Assembly (NCBI RefSeq): GCF_013030985.1
Contig: NZ_WPYP01000006.1
Location: 186,001-250,000 of the forward strand
Origin: Ruegeria arenilitoris
Lineage (GTDB): Bacteria > Pseudomonadota > Alphaproteobacteria > Rhodobacterales > Rhodobacteraceae
Length of the DNA stretch: 64,000 nucleotides
Direction of reading: 5' to 3'
The notes under the pieces are model-generated. The model did not search any database and had not been told where the DNA came from. It worked only from the letters and a program-made list of their open reading frames with translations. Within the stretch, counting starts at the first letter, position 1. Every line of letters begins with the position of its first letter. Shown piece after piece: positions 1-7,856 of this stretch. The translations under genes and the position numbers were made by a program.

Positions 1-988
1 CAAAGATCAGCGTGCAGACCATGGCCGCCACCGGATTGCCCGGCAGGCCGAACACCGGCGTTCCGTCCCACATGCCCAACGCCAAGGGGCGACCAGGTTT
101 CAGCGCGATCCGCCATTCCTGCATCGCACCTGCCTGCCGCAACAGGGCCGAGACGTGGTCCTCGTCCCCCGCCGACGCGCCGCCGCTGGTCAGGATCACA
201 TCCGCCTGCTCTGCCGCCCGGTTCAGGCTGTCGCGCAGGGCGTCACGGTCATCCGAAACGCGCCCCATATCCACGGGCTGAAACCCGATGCGCGCGATCA
301 GCGACAGCAGCATCGGGCGGTTGGCGTCGAATATCTGGCCCGGACCGGCGGGCTCTCCGGGTTCGACCAATTCGTCCCCGGTCGACAATACAGCCACCCG
401 CAGCGTTTCCCGGACCGAGACTTCGGCAAGACCCGTTGCAGACAGCAAGGCCAGATCAGCGGGCGTCAGCCTGCGCCCGGCGGGCAGAACCGGGTCACCC
501 TCGGTCACGTCCTCACCGGCGCGACGTGTGTTGGCACCGCGTTTCAGGGGGCCGTGAAAGGCAATGTGGCCGTCCTGAACGGTGACATCTTCCTCAAGAA
601 TGACAGTATCCACCCCCGCAGGCAGGGCCGCGCCGGTCAGAACGCGCAGCGCATGGCCGTCGGGCACCGTGCCATCAAAGGGAATACCCGCCGCCGTCCG
701 CCCCGGATGCAGGGGCATCACCTGCGGGCCCTCGGGTGCAGCTCCGGCAAAACCATAGCCATCCACCGCCGTATTCGGCAGCGGCGGGTTTGAGCGCTTG
801 GCGATGACATCCTCGGCCAGAATGCGCCCGGTTGCCTGTTCCAACGGCAGGGTTTCGACACCCATCCTTACCGTCAATCGCTGGCGCAGCAGGGCCAGCG
901 CGTCATCCACCGGCGTCCAGTTCACCCCGGCGGGCAACGCAAAACAATCATTGCGCAGAGGCGGCGGAGAGATGTTCGGTTTGGTCAT
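1..988 (-). CDS. moeA: Molybdopterin molybdenumtransferase MoeA (3' end outside window)
   Basis: MoeA inserts molybdate into adenylylated molybdopterin, the last step of Mo-molybdopterin synthesis in the cytoplasm. The minus strand reads from ATG at 988 to the window edge, about 329 codons of the usual ~400. Visible are the N-terminal region containing 'NTAVDGYGF', the central 'STGDELVEPG' segment and 'TSGGASAGDEDHV' of the MoeA/MogA cofactor-binding fold, then 'LKPGRP' and 'FGLPGNP', all characteristic of MoeA. The start overlaps the mobB stop as ATGA, so it is the distal gene of the fdhD-mobA-mobB-moeA operon and probably translationally coupled. The C-terminal domain lies beyond position 1. 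Confidence 0.93.
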   Translation of the reverse strand, partial: MTKPNISPPPLRNDCFALPAGVNWTPVDDALALLRQRLTVRMGVETLPLEQATGRILAEDVIAKRSNPPLPNTAVDGYGFAGAAPEGPQVMPLHPGRTAAGIPFDGTVPDGHALRVLTGAALPAGVDTVILEEDVTVQDGHIAFHGPLKRGANTRRAGEDVTEGDPVLPAGRRLTPADLALLSATGLAEVSVRETLRVAVLSTGDELVEPGEPAGPGQIFDANRPMLLSLIARIGFQPVDMGRVSDDRDALRDSLNRAAEQADVILTSGGASAGDEDHVSALLRQAGAMQEWRIALKPGRPLALGMWDGTPVFGLPGNPVAAMVCTLIF

Positions 989-1476
989 AATCCGACCTCC
1001 TGCAGGATGAAATCCGCGATGGCTGCGGTGTCATCCAGATCAAATACTGGGCAATCCACGGCCTGCGGCTTATCGCTGGCCACGGCGCGGATGGTTGCGT
1101 TTTCGGGCGCCATCAAAGGGTTTTTCGCTTCGGCCCGAAAGGCTTCGACCTTGGGATGGGCTTCACGTTTGAACCCCTCGATCAACACCAGATCGACCGG
1201 CGACAAACGCGCCAGAAGATCATCCAGAGATGGCTCGGGCGCACCACGCAGTTCCTGCATGATGGCGATGCGCTGGCCCGAGGCCAGCAGCACCTCGGAC
1301 GCCCCAGCGCTGCGATGGCGATAACTGTCGGTGCCGGGCTGGTCGACGTCAACGCTGTGATGGGCATGTTTGACTGTCGAAACCGTGAAACCGCGGCCGG
1401 TGATCTCGGTCACCAACCGCTCCATCAGTCCGGTTTTGCCCGCGTTTTTCCAACCGGTGACGCCGTAGACCCTCAT
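985..1476 (-). CDS. mobB: Molybdopterin-guanine dinucleotide biosynthesis adapter MobB
   Basis: MobB is a small P-loop GTP-binding protein that assists MobA in making the guanine dinucleotide form of the molybdenum cofactor. The 163-residue protein opens with 'MRVYGVTGWKNAGKTGLMER', where GWKNAGKT is the Walker A loop at about residues 8-15. A following 'STVKHAHHSVDVDQPGTDS' segment is typical of MobB. Length is normal for the family. It overlaps both neighbours by four bases (ATGA): its start with the mobA stop and its stop with the moeA start. Confidence 0.93.
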   Translation of the reverse strand: MRVYGVTGWKNAGKTGLMERLVTEITGRGFTVSTVKHAHHSVDVDQPGTDSYRHRSAGASEVLLASGQRIAIMQELRGAPEPSLDDLLARLSPVDLVLIEGFKREAHPKVEAFRAEAKNPLMAPENATIRAVASDKPQAVDCPVFDLDDTAAIADFILQEVGL

Positions 1477-2117
1477 GCCTGCTCCAACAGCTTTTCCGCC
1501 CGCGCCAGATCGTCGGGCGTGTTGACGTTAAAGAAAGGGTCAAACGGCTCGGCGTCGAACAGGGCCTCACGCCCGTCATGTTTGTCGGTCCACAACACGA
1601 CCTTGCGCAGCCCATTGTTGAGCGCATCGCGCAGATCATCGCGCAGTGCCACGGGCCAGAGACCAAATGTCGGGTGCCGGTTGATGCGTTTGCCCCCGCC
1701 TGATTTCAGCGCCTCATCCCCGGTGCGCGGCGTGGTCGCCAGCACCAGCGGATGGGTTTGCCCCTCGGCGGCCTGCGTCAGGCGCGCCACCAGATCGCGC
1801 GGGAAAAACGGCGTGTCGGCAGCGGCGGTGACGATACTGTCGGCGCCCTGCTCTGCCGCCCAGTCGAGCCCTGCCAGAACACCCGCCAGAGGGCCTGCGA
1901 ACCCTTCGATCGTATCGGGCAGAACGGGCAGGTTCAGATCAGCGAACCGTTCGGGATCACCATTGGCGTTCAGCGCCAGCCCATCCACCTGCGAGGTCAG
2001 CCGTTCGATTACATGGGACAGCAGGCTCTGCCCACCGATCTGCAACAGGCCCTTGTCGCCGCCACCCATTCGAGTGGCCAGACCGCCTGCGAGGATGATG
2101 CCAAGAGGTTTGGTCAT
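1473..2117 (-). CDS. mobA: Molybdenum cofactor guanylyltransferase MobA
   Basis: MobA transfers GMP from GTP to molybdopterin to form the MGD cofactor used by DMSO-reductase-family enzymes such as formate dehydrogenase. I start at ATG 2117, which overlaps the upstream ORF stop as ATGA; the open frame runs 28 codons further upstream but without family similarity. The 214-residue protein begins with the nucleotidyltransferase signature 'LAGGLATRMGGGDKGLL' near residues 8-24. It also has 'VLPDTIEGFAGPLAGVLAGL' and 'AAADTPFFP', the DxP-type metal and nucleotide site. Length is normal. GC is high (40/60 by hand count at 1861-1920), unlike the preceding gene. Confidence 0.94.
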   Translation of the reverse strand: MTKPLGIILAGGLATRMGGGDKGLLQIGGQSLLSHVIERLTSQVDGLALNANGDPERFADLNLPVLPDTIEGFAGPLAGVLAGLDWAAEQGADSIVTAAADTPFFPRDLVARLTQAAEGQTHPLVLATTPRTGDEALKSGGGKRINRHPTFGLWPVALRDDLRDALNNGLRKVVLWTDKHDGREALFDAEPFDPFFNVNTPDDLARAEKLLEQA

Positions 2118-2581
2118 GCATTCAAACCCTTCGGCAAAGGCCATTTTGGCGTCCGTAGAAAAAACGCTAAACCAATGAGGAGGAACAACGCAGGTAGCCA
2201 AACTGAAAAATGCGAGGCAGCCAGTGTTCCGGTAGAAATCGCAACTACTGTATTTAACCTGTACCGTCGCGCCGCAGATTTAACCGGCGCATTCAGATCA
2301 TTCAATTTCGGCAAACCCCAAAAGAGAATACGCCTATGCACCAGCCGTCGGTTGGTTTTGTCATTTGTATTGCTCTGCGTGCCGATCAGTTCAGTCAATG
2401 AAACCCAACCGAGTTCATCCAGTTTTGCCCGTGGGTAGCCGGCCAGAGCCATGTCGATTGCCAGCTTATCTGCATGCTCGAATTTGATTGTATATATCGC
2501 AAGGACAACCAGCACTGAAGAAAACACCGTTTTTTCAAGACCACCGACGATAGAAATCAAGTCTCCGACTACATCAATCAT
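2114..2581 (-). CDS. Unrecognised small membrane protein inside the Moco operon
   Basis: I do not recognise this 155-residue protein. It has one hydrophobic segment near residues 12-30 ('VFSSVLVVLAIYTI') and a stronger one near 125-145 ('WLPALFLLIGLAFFL'), with a basic, Arg-rich middle. Its start overlaps the fdhD stop, and its stop overlaps the mobA start, both as ATGA. Base composition is clearly lower in GC than its neighbours (28/60 and 30/60 at 2161-2280, against 40/60 in mobA). Frame continuity and the two precise junctions argue that it is a real gene, possibly a late insertion into the operon. Function is unknown. Confidence 0.7.
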   Translation of the reverse strand: MIDVVGDLISIVGGLEKTVFSSVLVVLAIYTIKFEHADKLAIDMALAGYPRAKLDELGWVSLTELIGTQSNTNDKTNRRLVHRRILFWGLPKLNDLNAPVKSAARRYRLNTVVAISTGTLAASHFSVWLPALFLLIGLAFFLRTPKWPLPKGLNA

Positions 2582-3516
2582 CCTGCGCTCTTTCGTCTGT
2601 GTTTCTTGTCCTCGACCGCCACGGTCGACGGGTCCACGTCCCGCAACAGCCGGTTCTCACCAGAAAGACACACGAACCGCTGTCCGCGCATGCGGCCGAT
2701 CAGGGTCAGGCCGACCTCGCGGGCGATCTCGACACCCCAGGCAGTGAAGCCAGAGCGGGACGCCAGCACCGGGATGCCCATCATCGCGGTCTTGATCACC
2801 ATTTCCGATGTCAGGCGACCGGTGGTGTAGAGGATCTTGTCCTCAGCCGCCTCGCCCTCGGACAGCATCCAACCGGCGATCTTGTCGACCGCGTTGTGGC
2901 GGCCCACGTCCTCCATATAGACCAGGGGTCGGTTTTCGCGGCACAAGACCGTGCCGTGAATCGCGCCGGCCTCAAGATAGAGCGAAGGGGTGCGATTGAT
3001 CTTGGCGGCCAGATCATACAGCCACGAGGTACGCACCTGAACCTGTGGCAGGCGCACGTCCTCCAACCCCTCCATCATATCGCCGAACACCGTGCCGACC
3101 GCGCAGCCGCTGGTGCGGGTCTTTTTCTTCAGCTTGTCCTCGTAGGACGTCTGTCGGGCGGTGCGGACGATGACGGTTTCCAGATCATCGTCGTAATCGA
3201 CGCGGGTGATTTCATCATCAGCCAGCAGCATACCCTGATTGCGCAGGAACCCCAGCGCCAGATATTCCGGGTAATCGCCAATGGTCATCGCCGTCACGAT
3301 TTCCTGCGCGTTGAGGAAAATCGTCAGCGGGCGTTCTTCGACCACCGAGATCCGGCTGACCTCGCCATTCTGATCCACGCCTTCAACCGCGCGGGTCAGG
3401 CGGGCCGCGCCCGGGTCGGGGGCGATGATGTAATCCGAAAGATCCAGTTCCGTGGCCAATTGCAACCCTTTCCCAAGACCGTTAGTGCTGCGGGCAACAC
3501 CATAGGATTTAGCCAT
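2578..3516 (-). CDS. fdhD: Formate dehydrogenase accessory sulfurtransferase FdhD
   Basis: FdhD passes sulfur from a cysteine desulfurase to the molybdenum cofactor so that formate dehydrogenase becomes active. The family core is clear: 'ERPLTIFLNAQEIVTAM', 'SGCAVGTVFGDM' with the conserved cysteine loop, and the diagnostic 'YMEDVGRHNAVDKIAGWML'. About 312 residues. The start is uncertain: ATG 3516 lies inside the palindrome CCATGG shared with the azlC start on the other strand, and a TTG six codons upstream (3534) is an alternative. Neither has a strong ribosome site. The first 45 or so residues are not part of the conserved fold. First gene of the operon running to moeA. Confidence 0.92.
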   Translation of the reverse strand: MAKSYGVARSTNGLGKGLQLATELDLSDYIIAPDPGAARLTRAVEGVDQNGEVSRISVVEERPLTIFLNAQEIVTAMTIGDYPEYLALGFLRNQGMLLADDEITRVDYDDDLETVIVRTARQTSYEDKLKKKTRTSGCAVGTVFGDMMEGLEDVRLPQVQVRTSWLYDLAAKINRTPSLYLEAGAIHGTVLCRENRPLVYMEDVGRHNAVDKIAGWMLSEGEAAEDKILYTTGRLTSEMVIKTAMMGIPVLASRSGFTAWGVEIAREVGLTLIGRMRGQRFVCLSGENRLLRDVDPSTVAVEDKKHRRKSAG

Positions 3517-4231
3517 GGCAGACACCACATCCAAGTCGTACTATTGGAAGGGTTTTCGCGACGGGACCCCGTTCATTTTTGTCGCAGTCCCCTTCGGCAC
3601 CCTGTTCGGCGTATTCGCGGCTGAGGCCGGGCTGGATATCATCCAGACCATGACGCTCACGTCCACCGTTTTTGCGGGGGCGGCGCAGTTCGCGGCGTTA
3701 CAGCTGTTGCAGGACCAGACGCCTACGGCCATCATCCTGATTTCGGCGCTGGCAGTGAACCTGCGGATGGCGATGTACTCGGCCTCGCTGACACCGTTTC
3801 TGGGAGCCGCCCCGCTATGGCAGAGGGCCTGCGCGGCCTATCTGACGGTCGATCAGTCCTATGCCTGTTCAATCGTGCAGTTCGAGAAGGAGCCGAAGAT
3901 GACCGTGCCCCAGCGCATGGCCTATTTCGTTGGCTCGGTCACTCCGATTACGCCGCTTTGGATTCTGGCCACCTATCTGGGTGCGGTGCTTGGGACGCGC
4001 ATTCCCGAAAGCTGGGCGCTGGACTTCGCCTTGCCGATCACCTTTCTGGCCATGATCGGCCCGATGATGCGGACCCTGCCGCATGTCGCCGCCGCGCTGG
4101 TTGCCATTATCGTTTCACTGCTGACGGTGGGTATTCCGTACAATCTGGGCCTGTTGATCGCCGGTTGCGCCGGAATGGTCGCAGGCGCGCAGGCTGAACT
4201 GATCGCCGAGCGCAGAAAGGTCGGCGCATGA
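3515..4231 (+). CDS. azlC: AzlC-family branched-chain amino acid exporter large subunit
   Basis: AzlC with AzlD forms an inner-membrane exporter for branched-chain amino acids or their analogues. The 238-residue protein starts 'MADTTSKSYYWKGFRDGTPF' and continues with hydrophobic helices, including 'VPFGTLFGVFAAEAGL', 'FAGAAQFAALQLL' and 'LAVNLRMAMYSASLTP', which are hallmarks of the AzlC family. The substrate is assigned by family only. It is followed by azlD with a four-base ATGA overlap. Its start codon shares the CCATGG hexamer with the divergent fdhD start, so the two promoters must lie inside each other's coding sequence or act at some distance. Confidence 0.9.
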   Translation: MADTTSKSYYWKGFRDGTPFIFVAVPFGTLFGVFAAEAGLDIIQTMTLTSTVFAGAAQFAALQLLQDQTPTAIILISALAVNLRMAMYSASLTPFLGAAPLWQRACAAYLTVDQSYACSIVQFEKEPKMTVPQRMAYFVGSVTPITPLWILATYLGAVLGTRIPESWALDFALPITFLAMIGPMMRTLPHVAAALVAIIVSLLTVGIPYNLGLLIAGCAGMVAGAQAELIAERRKVGA

Positions 4232-4560
4232 CCCAACCTGATCCCGTTACGGTCTGGACCATCATTATCGGGCTCGCCGTTGGCAGCTATGCCCTGCGCT
4301 TTGTCTTCATTGGCCTGGTCGGAGACCGCCCGATGCCGCCCTGGTTGCTGCGGCATCTGCGTTATACCGCCGTGGCCATCCTGCCGGCGCTGATTGCGCC
4401 GCTGGTGGTCTGGCCCACCGCAACCGGAGGACAGCCGGACGCACCCCGAATGGCCGCGGCGGCGGTCGCTCTGGTTGTCGGGCTTATCACGAAAAACGTG
4501 CTGGCGGCCATATTTTCAGGGGCCGGAACGCTCTACGGGCTGCTGTATTTATTGGGGTAA
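4228..4560 (+). CDS. azlD: AzlD-domain small subunit of branched-chain amino acid exporter
   Basis: This 110-residue protein with about four hydrophobic segments fits AzlD, the small partner of AzlC. 'SYALRFVFIGLVGDRPMPPW' and 'RYTAVAILPALIAPLV' match the family pattern, in which an early Arg-bearing helix is followed by a P-A-L helix. It starts inside the azlC stop (ATGA), consistent with coupled translation of a two-subunit transporter. Its last 12 bases overlap the 3' end of the convergent lipoprotein gene. Confidence 0.88.
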   Translation: MTQPDPVTVWTIIIGLAVGSYALRFVFIGLVGDRPMPPWLLRHLRYTAVAILPALIAPLVVWPTATGGQPDAPRMAAAAVALVVGLITKNVLAAIFSGAGTLYGLLYLLG

Positions 4561-5181
4561 AGCCGTTTCCTGCTGGTTCAGAACAGCGTTGTTCGTCGCC
4601 AGCCCCTTTTGCAGATCGGCGTCGTCGTTTTCACGGTATTCCGTGGTGACCACCCCCGGCAACTGGCCAAATTGCTCGGACAGTTTGACCGGATAGAAAG
4701 TGGTGCCGATCTGTTCAAAGCCGGGCACCTGCTGCAACAGCCGAGCGGTTGAGTTGGCGCAGTACGCCCCCGGCACCGGCCCCATCTGTTTGGCCAGTTG
4801 CAGGGCGATTTCGGCCTGCTGTGGGGAAACCTCAACCCTCTGGATGCGGGCATAGTGCGTTTCACGCGCATGACTGCTGCGGTAGGCGCGTTCCACATTC
4901 GGAGTGATACCGTAGAGCACGTCATCCTTGATCGGAACCACATCGGCCCGGAACGATCCCGCCGGGTCAAAAATCACCCGCTCGCTGCCGCTGATCATCA
5001 ACGAAGTATGGGCACCCGAACCGGTCCGGGTGCTGATCATGGTATACAGCGTCAAGGTGGAAGGTCCCGGATCACGATAGGATCGGGCCACGATTTCGGA
5101 TTGATCCGCCTGTGGTCGCTGCGAGCCGGTGCAGCCTGCCACTGTCACTGCCAGCAGGCAGGCAAGCAAAATCCTGATCAC
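4549..5181 (-). CDS. Putative lipoprotein of unknown function
   Basis: The likely start is GTG 5181, giving a 210-residue protein whose first residues 'MIRILLACLLAVTVAGCTGS' form a lipoprotein signal peptide with lipobox V-A-G-C; the longer open frame upstream has no signal character. The mature part includes 'LTLYTMISTRTGSGAHTSLM', 'SERVIFDPAGSFR' and 'YCANSTARLLQQVPGF'. The His, then Asp, then Cys-Ala-Asn order is reminiscent of a papain-like/NlpC-type fold acting on cell envelope material, but I cannot assign it. Likely anchored in the envelope. Convergent with azlD, overlapping by 12 bases. Confidence 0.8.
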   Translation of the reverse strand: MIRILLACLLAVTVAGCTGSQRPQADQSEIVARSYRDPGPSTLTLYTMISTRTGSGAHTSLMISGSERVIFDPAGSFRADVVPIKDDVLYGITPNVERAYRSSHARETHYARIQRVEVSPQQAEIALQLAKQMGPVPGAYCANSTARLLQQVPGFEQIGTTFYPVKLSEQFGQLPGVVTTEYRENDDADLQKGLATNNAVLNQQETALPQ

Positions 5182-5212
5182 GGTGAGCCCCGTTTTGGAT
5201 AAGAAAGTTGGA

Positions 5213-5347
5213 TTAAGAGGCGAAGACCGCCAGGAACAGGCAGAGGAAGACGATAGCAACCACGCACCATGTGGTGGCCTTGATAAAGCCGTGGAAGGTT
5301 TTTTCCTGGACGGTTACGTCCATTTCGCCGTGCTTGTATTCAGCCAT
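5213..5347 (-). CDS. aa3-type cytochrome c oxidase subunit IV microprotein
   Basis: A 44-residue protein encoded from ATG 5347. It has a short charged N-terminus ('MAEYKHGEMDVTVQEKTFHG') followed by one transmembrane helix ('VVAIVFLCLFLAVFA'). This matches the bacterial aa3-type cytochrome c oxidase subunit IV family, a single-helix subunit found in Rhodobacter/Paracoccus-type oxidases, where it packs against the core in the inner membrane. The catalytic subunits are not in this window. It lies 68 bases downstream of the PLA2-like gene on the same strand. Confidence 0.88.
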   Translation of the reverse strand: MAEYKHGEMDVTVQEKTFHGFIKATTWCVVAIVFLCLFLAVFAS

Positions 5348-5415
5348 TGTTCACAGATTCCCAGTTCGCGTGTTTAAGATGTTGGATAATCGAAATTTCG
5401 GGGCCTGTCACCACG

Positions 5416-5967
5416 TCATTCGCGCGCAGGCAGGAACACCGAACAGCCAGGATACCCGAAACCCCATCGCCACGGCAGCCCGGAACAGGGGCCGCCGCCC
5501 AGCCGCACTGCTGCGTGCATCGCTTCGGCCGTGACGGAATGCGCCGTGCGAATCTGGTCGGGCGTCATGTCATACCGTTCGGCATAGGTGACGGCGTTGT
5601 CTTCTCCGTGCTGTTTAACGCAGGCCCGCAGCGCATCATCCGCAGACAGGCGCGCGTCATAGCTGTCCTCGGCCTGCACAGCCCCGCCTGCATTGTGATA
5701 GGCGCGGTCATGGGTCACGCAGCAATATTCCCACGGCGGGTGTTCCTCGTAAAGCGCGCGGAACTTAGGGAAAGTTTCGGCCACAAAGCGCCAACTGGCC
5801 GACAAGCCGCCGGAACAGCCATCGGTTTCGAACGGGATGGGATCAACATCCCCGCGCTGTGCGATCAGGGCTCGATGGGCGGGCAGCTCGATATTGCGCA
5901 TGAAATCCTGTGCCGCCGCAGGGAACGCCACCAGCACGAGGGCCACGCCCAGGTTACGGACTCTCAT
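5416..5967 (-). CDS. Secreted prokaryotic phospholipase A2-like protein
   Basis: A 183-residue protein with a signal peptide ('MRVRNLGVALVLVAFPAAAQ', cleavage near residue 20). It carries 'TDGCSGG' at about 48-54 and 'YCCVTHDRAYHN' at 81-92. Bacterial phospholipase A2 proteins have a D-G-C-S calcium loop followed by C-x2-H-D-x2-Y, so His86/Asp87 could be the catalytic dyad. The rest is unlike well-known enzymes and I cannot exclude another role. It overlaps the end of the membrane glycerophosphodiesterase gene by 14 bases, which suggests a joint role in phospholipid breakdown in the periplasm. Function inferred from motif and neighbour. Confidence 0.7.
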   Translation of the reverse strand: MRVRNLGVALVLVAFPAAAQDFMRNIELPAHRALIAQRGDVDPIPFETDGCSGGLSASWRFVAETFPKFRALYEEHPPWEYCCVTHDRAYHNAGGAVQAEDSYDARLSADDALRACVKQHGEDNAVTYAERYDMTPDQIRTAHSVTAEAMHAAVRLGGGPCSGLPWRWGFGYPGCSVFLPARE

Positions 5968-7792
5968 CGCGCATCGCCTGTGTGTCGACGGACATGCCGA
6001 AGGTGGTCGCCAGCCACAGCAGCAGCCGCTCGGCCGGGCCCATTTCGGCGCGCAGCCGCAGCACCTCGTTGGCCATCGCGGGGCGGTCGGTGATCAGCCC
6101 GTCCACCCCCATCGAGGCCATGGCCGACATCTGCAGCGGGTCGTTCACCGTCCAGACATAGATATCCTTGCCCGCATCTTGGACCGAGCGCACCAGCCCC
6201 GGCGTCGCCATGGCGGCGTTAACGGCGATGAAATCACCCTCAAGCCCGGTCAGATCGCCGACGGCAGTGGCCGCAAGAACCCCGGCCCGCCACTCGGGGC
6301 GCAGTTTTTTAATCTTCTGCACCGCCGGGTATTTCAGCGACATGGTGGCGATGTCGTCCTGCATCTGCAGGTCTTCGACAATCGCCGCCACGCGGTTTTC
6401 CAGATCGACGTCATGGCCATAGTATTTCAGTTCGATGATGACCTTGGATTTGCCCTTGGCGGCCTCCAGCACCTCGCGCAGGGTGGGCGTGCGTTCGTCG
6501 GCATATTCGGGACCGAACCAGCTGCCGATATCGATTTGGGCGATATCCTCCATCGTGGCATCCCAGACCTTGAGGTTCACGCCCGCCAATTTCATGAAAT
6601 CGCTGTCATGGGCGACGACCACTACACCATCCGCCGATTCCTGTACGTCAATCTCGACCCAATCGGCCCCGTCCTCGATTGCCTTCAATACCGAAGCCAT
6701 GGTGTTTTCGGGCCGCAGGGCGGCAGCGCCGCGGTGGCCGATCACCTCGGCCCGGTCCGGGGCCTGTATGCGTTCCAACAAGTGCTGCCCGAACCACAGC
6801 CCGACCAGCACGGCCACTGCGGCTGCACCCAAAATGGCGAACAGCGGAATACGCAGGCTGCCGGGTTCGGGATGCGGCGGTTCCTCGGTCCTGATCTCGA
6901 AGAACCCGTCCAGCAGCACCGCCAGCCCGCCCAGCGCCGTAGCCGCCAGCACGAGGCCAGCCAAAGACCAGACACCGGCCACCAACAGGCTATAGATCAG
7001 CGCCAGGCGCAAATGGCTGGCCCCCTGCAACGGCACGATGGCAAACAGAAGCCCCGCCACCCACGCGATCAGGCCCGCGATGATCAGGCGCAGGATCAGC
7101 CAGATTGCCAATTCAATCTTTAGGCGCCCGCGTTTGCCTTCCATCCGGGTGGCGCTGACGTTGAAGGCATGGGCGGGGTGAACGGCTTCGAACAGGACCA
7201 GGTGCAGGCCCAGCGCCCAGGCTGACAAGCGACGGATCAGCACCCAGGCCATGACCAGACCCACGGCCCCGATCAAAACCACCGCAATCCAGAAGGACGG
7301 CGGATGGAAGGTCAGGTAGTAGTTGATGTCATATTCGGTCAGCGTCCACCACGCGATCACGGCCGCGACGACTGCAAAAGGCAGGATCAGAATCAGGACC
7401 CGCAGCACAAAGCGCACCGCAAAGCCGAACAGTGCAGGCAGTCGCGACAGGATCAGACCGATGGCGGAACTGCCCGCACGCCATGGGTCGGATTCGCCCA
7501 TCCGAAGCGAACCGGCCATGACCGAGAACACAAACACCTCGGCCAGCAGAAACAGGCTGAGCACGGCAATCGCCGCAACAAAGCCCACCGGCGACAAGAT
7601 GAAGGCAGCGATGGCCTGATCCGTCAGCGCGGTCTGGTTCGACAGCGACACAGCCAGATTGACGGTAATCGCCACGCCCGGCGCGATCAGGGCGACCAGC
7701 AGCAGGCGCACCGCGATATAGATCGGCACAAAGACGCGTCGACGCGCCCACGCCTTCTTGTACGCGCTTGTAACGGCTGAGAAATCGGACAC
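5954..7792 (-). CDS. Membrane-anchored glycerophosphoryl diester phosphodiesterase
   Basis: Hydrolyses glycerophosphodiesters to glycerol-3-phosphate and an alcohol. GTG 7792 is preferred as start because AAGGGGG lies just upstream; the open frame extends eight codons further. About 612 residues: an N-terminal half with many hydrophobic helices (roughly 20-335), then a GDPD TIM-barrel. The barrel begins 'VIGHRGAAALRPENT' (His near 353), continues with 'WVEIDVQESADGVVVVAHD' and ends near 'DGLITDRPAMA'. This arrangement matches GDPD proteins with a multi-helix membrane domain. It heads a two-gene unit with the secreted PLA2-like protein, whose start overlaps its end by 14 bases. Confidence 0.9.
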   Translation of the reverse strand: MSDFSAVTSAYKKAWARRRVFVPIYIAVRLLLVALIAPGVAITVNLAVSLSNQTALTDQAIAAFILSPVGFVAAIAVLSLFLLAEVFVFSVMAGSLRMGESDPWRAGSSAIGLILSRLPALFGFAVRFVLRVLILILPFAVVAAVIAWWTLTEYDINYYLTFHPPSFWIAVVLIGAVGLVMAWVLIRRLSAWALGLHLVLFEAVHPAHAFNVSATRMEGKRGRLKIELAIWLILRLIIAGLIAWVAGLLFAIVPLQGASHLRLALIYSLLVAGVWSLAGLVLAATALGGLAVLLDGFFEIRTEEPPHPEPGSLRIPLFAILGAAAVAVLVGLWFGQHLLERIQAPDRAEVIGHRGAAALRPENTMASVLKAIEDGADWVEIDVQESADGVVVVAHDSDFMKLAGVNLKVWDATMEDIAQIDIGSWFGPEYADERTPTLREVLEAAKGKSKVIIELKYYGHDVDLENRVAAIVEDLQMQDDIATMSLKYPAVQKIKKLRPEWRAGVLAATAVGDLTGLEGDFIAVNAAMATPGLVRSVQDAGKDIYVWTVNDPLQMSAMASMGVDGLITDRPAMANEVLRLRAEMGPAERLLLWLATTFGMSVDTQAMRDESP

Positions 7793-7856
7793 GCGGCACC
7801 CCCTTGAACGGTGCATTCATTCAAGGCTGCGCAGACGTGAAATGCAAGTCAGGCGG

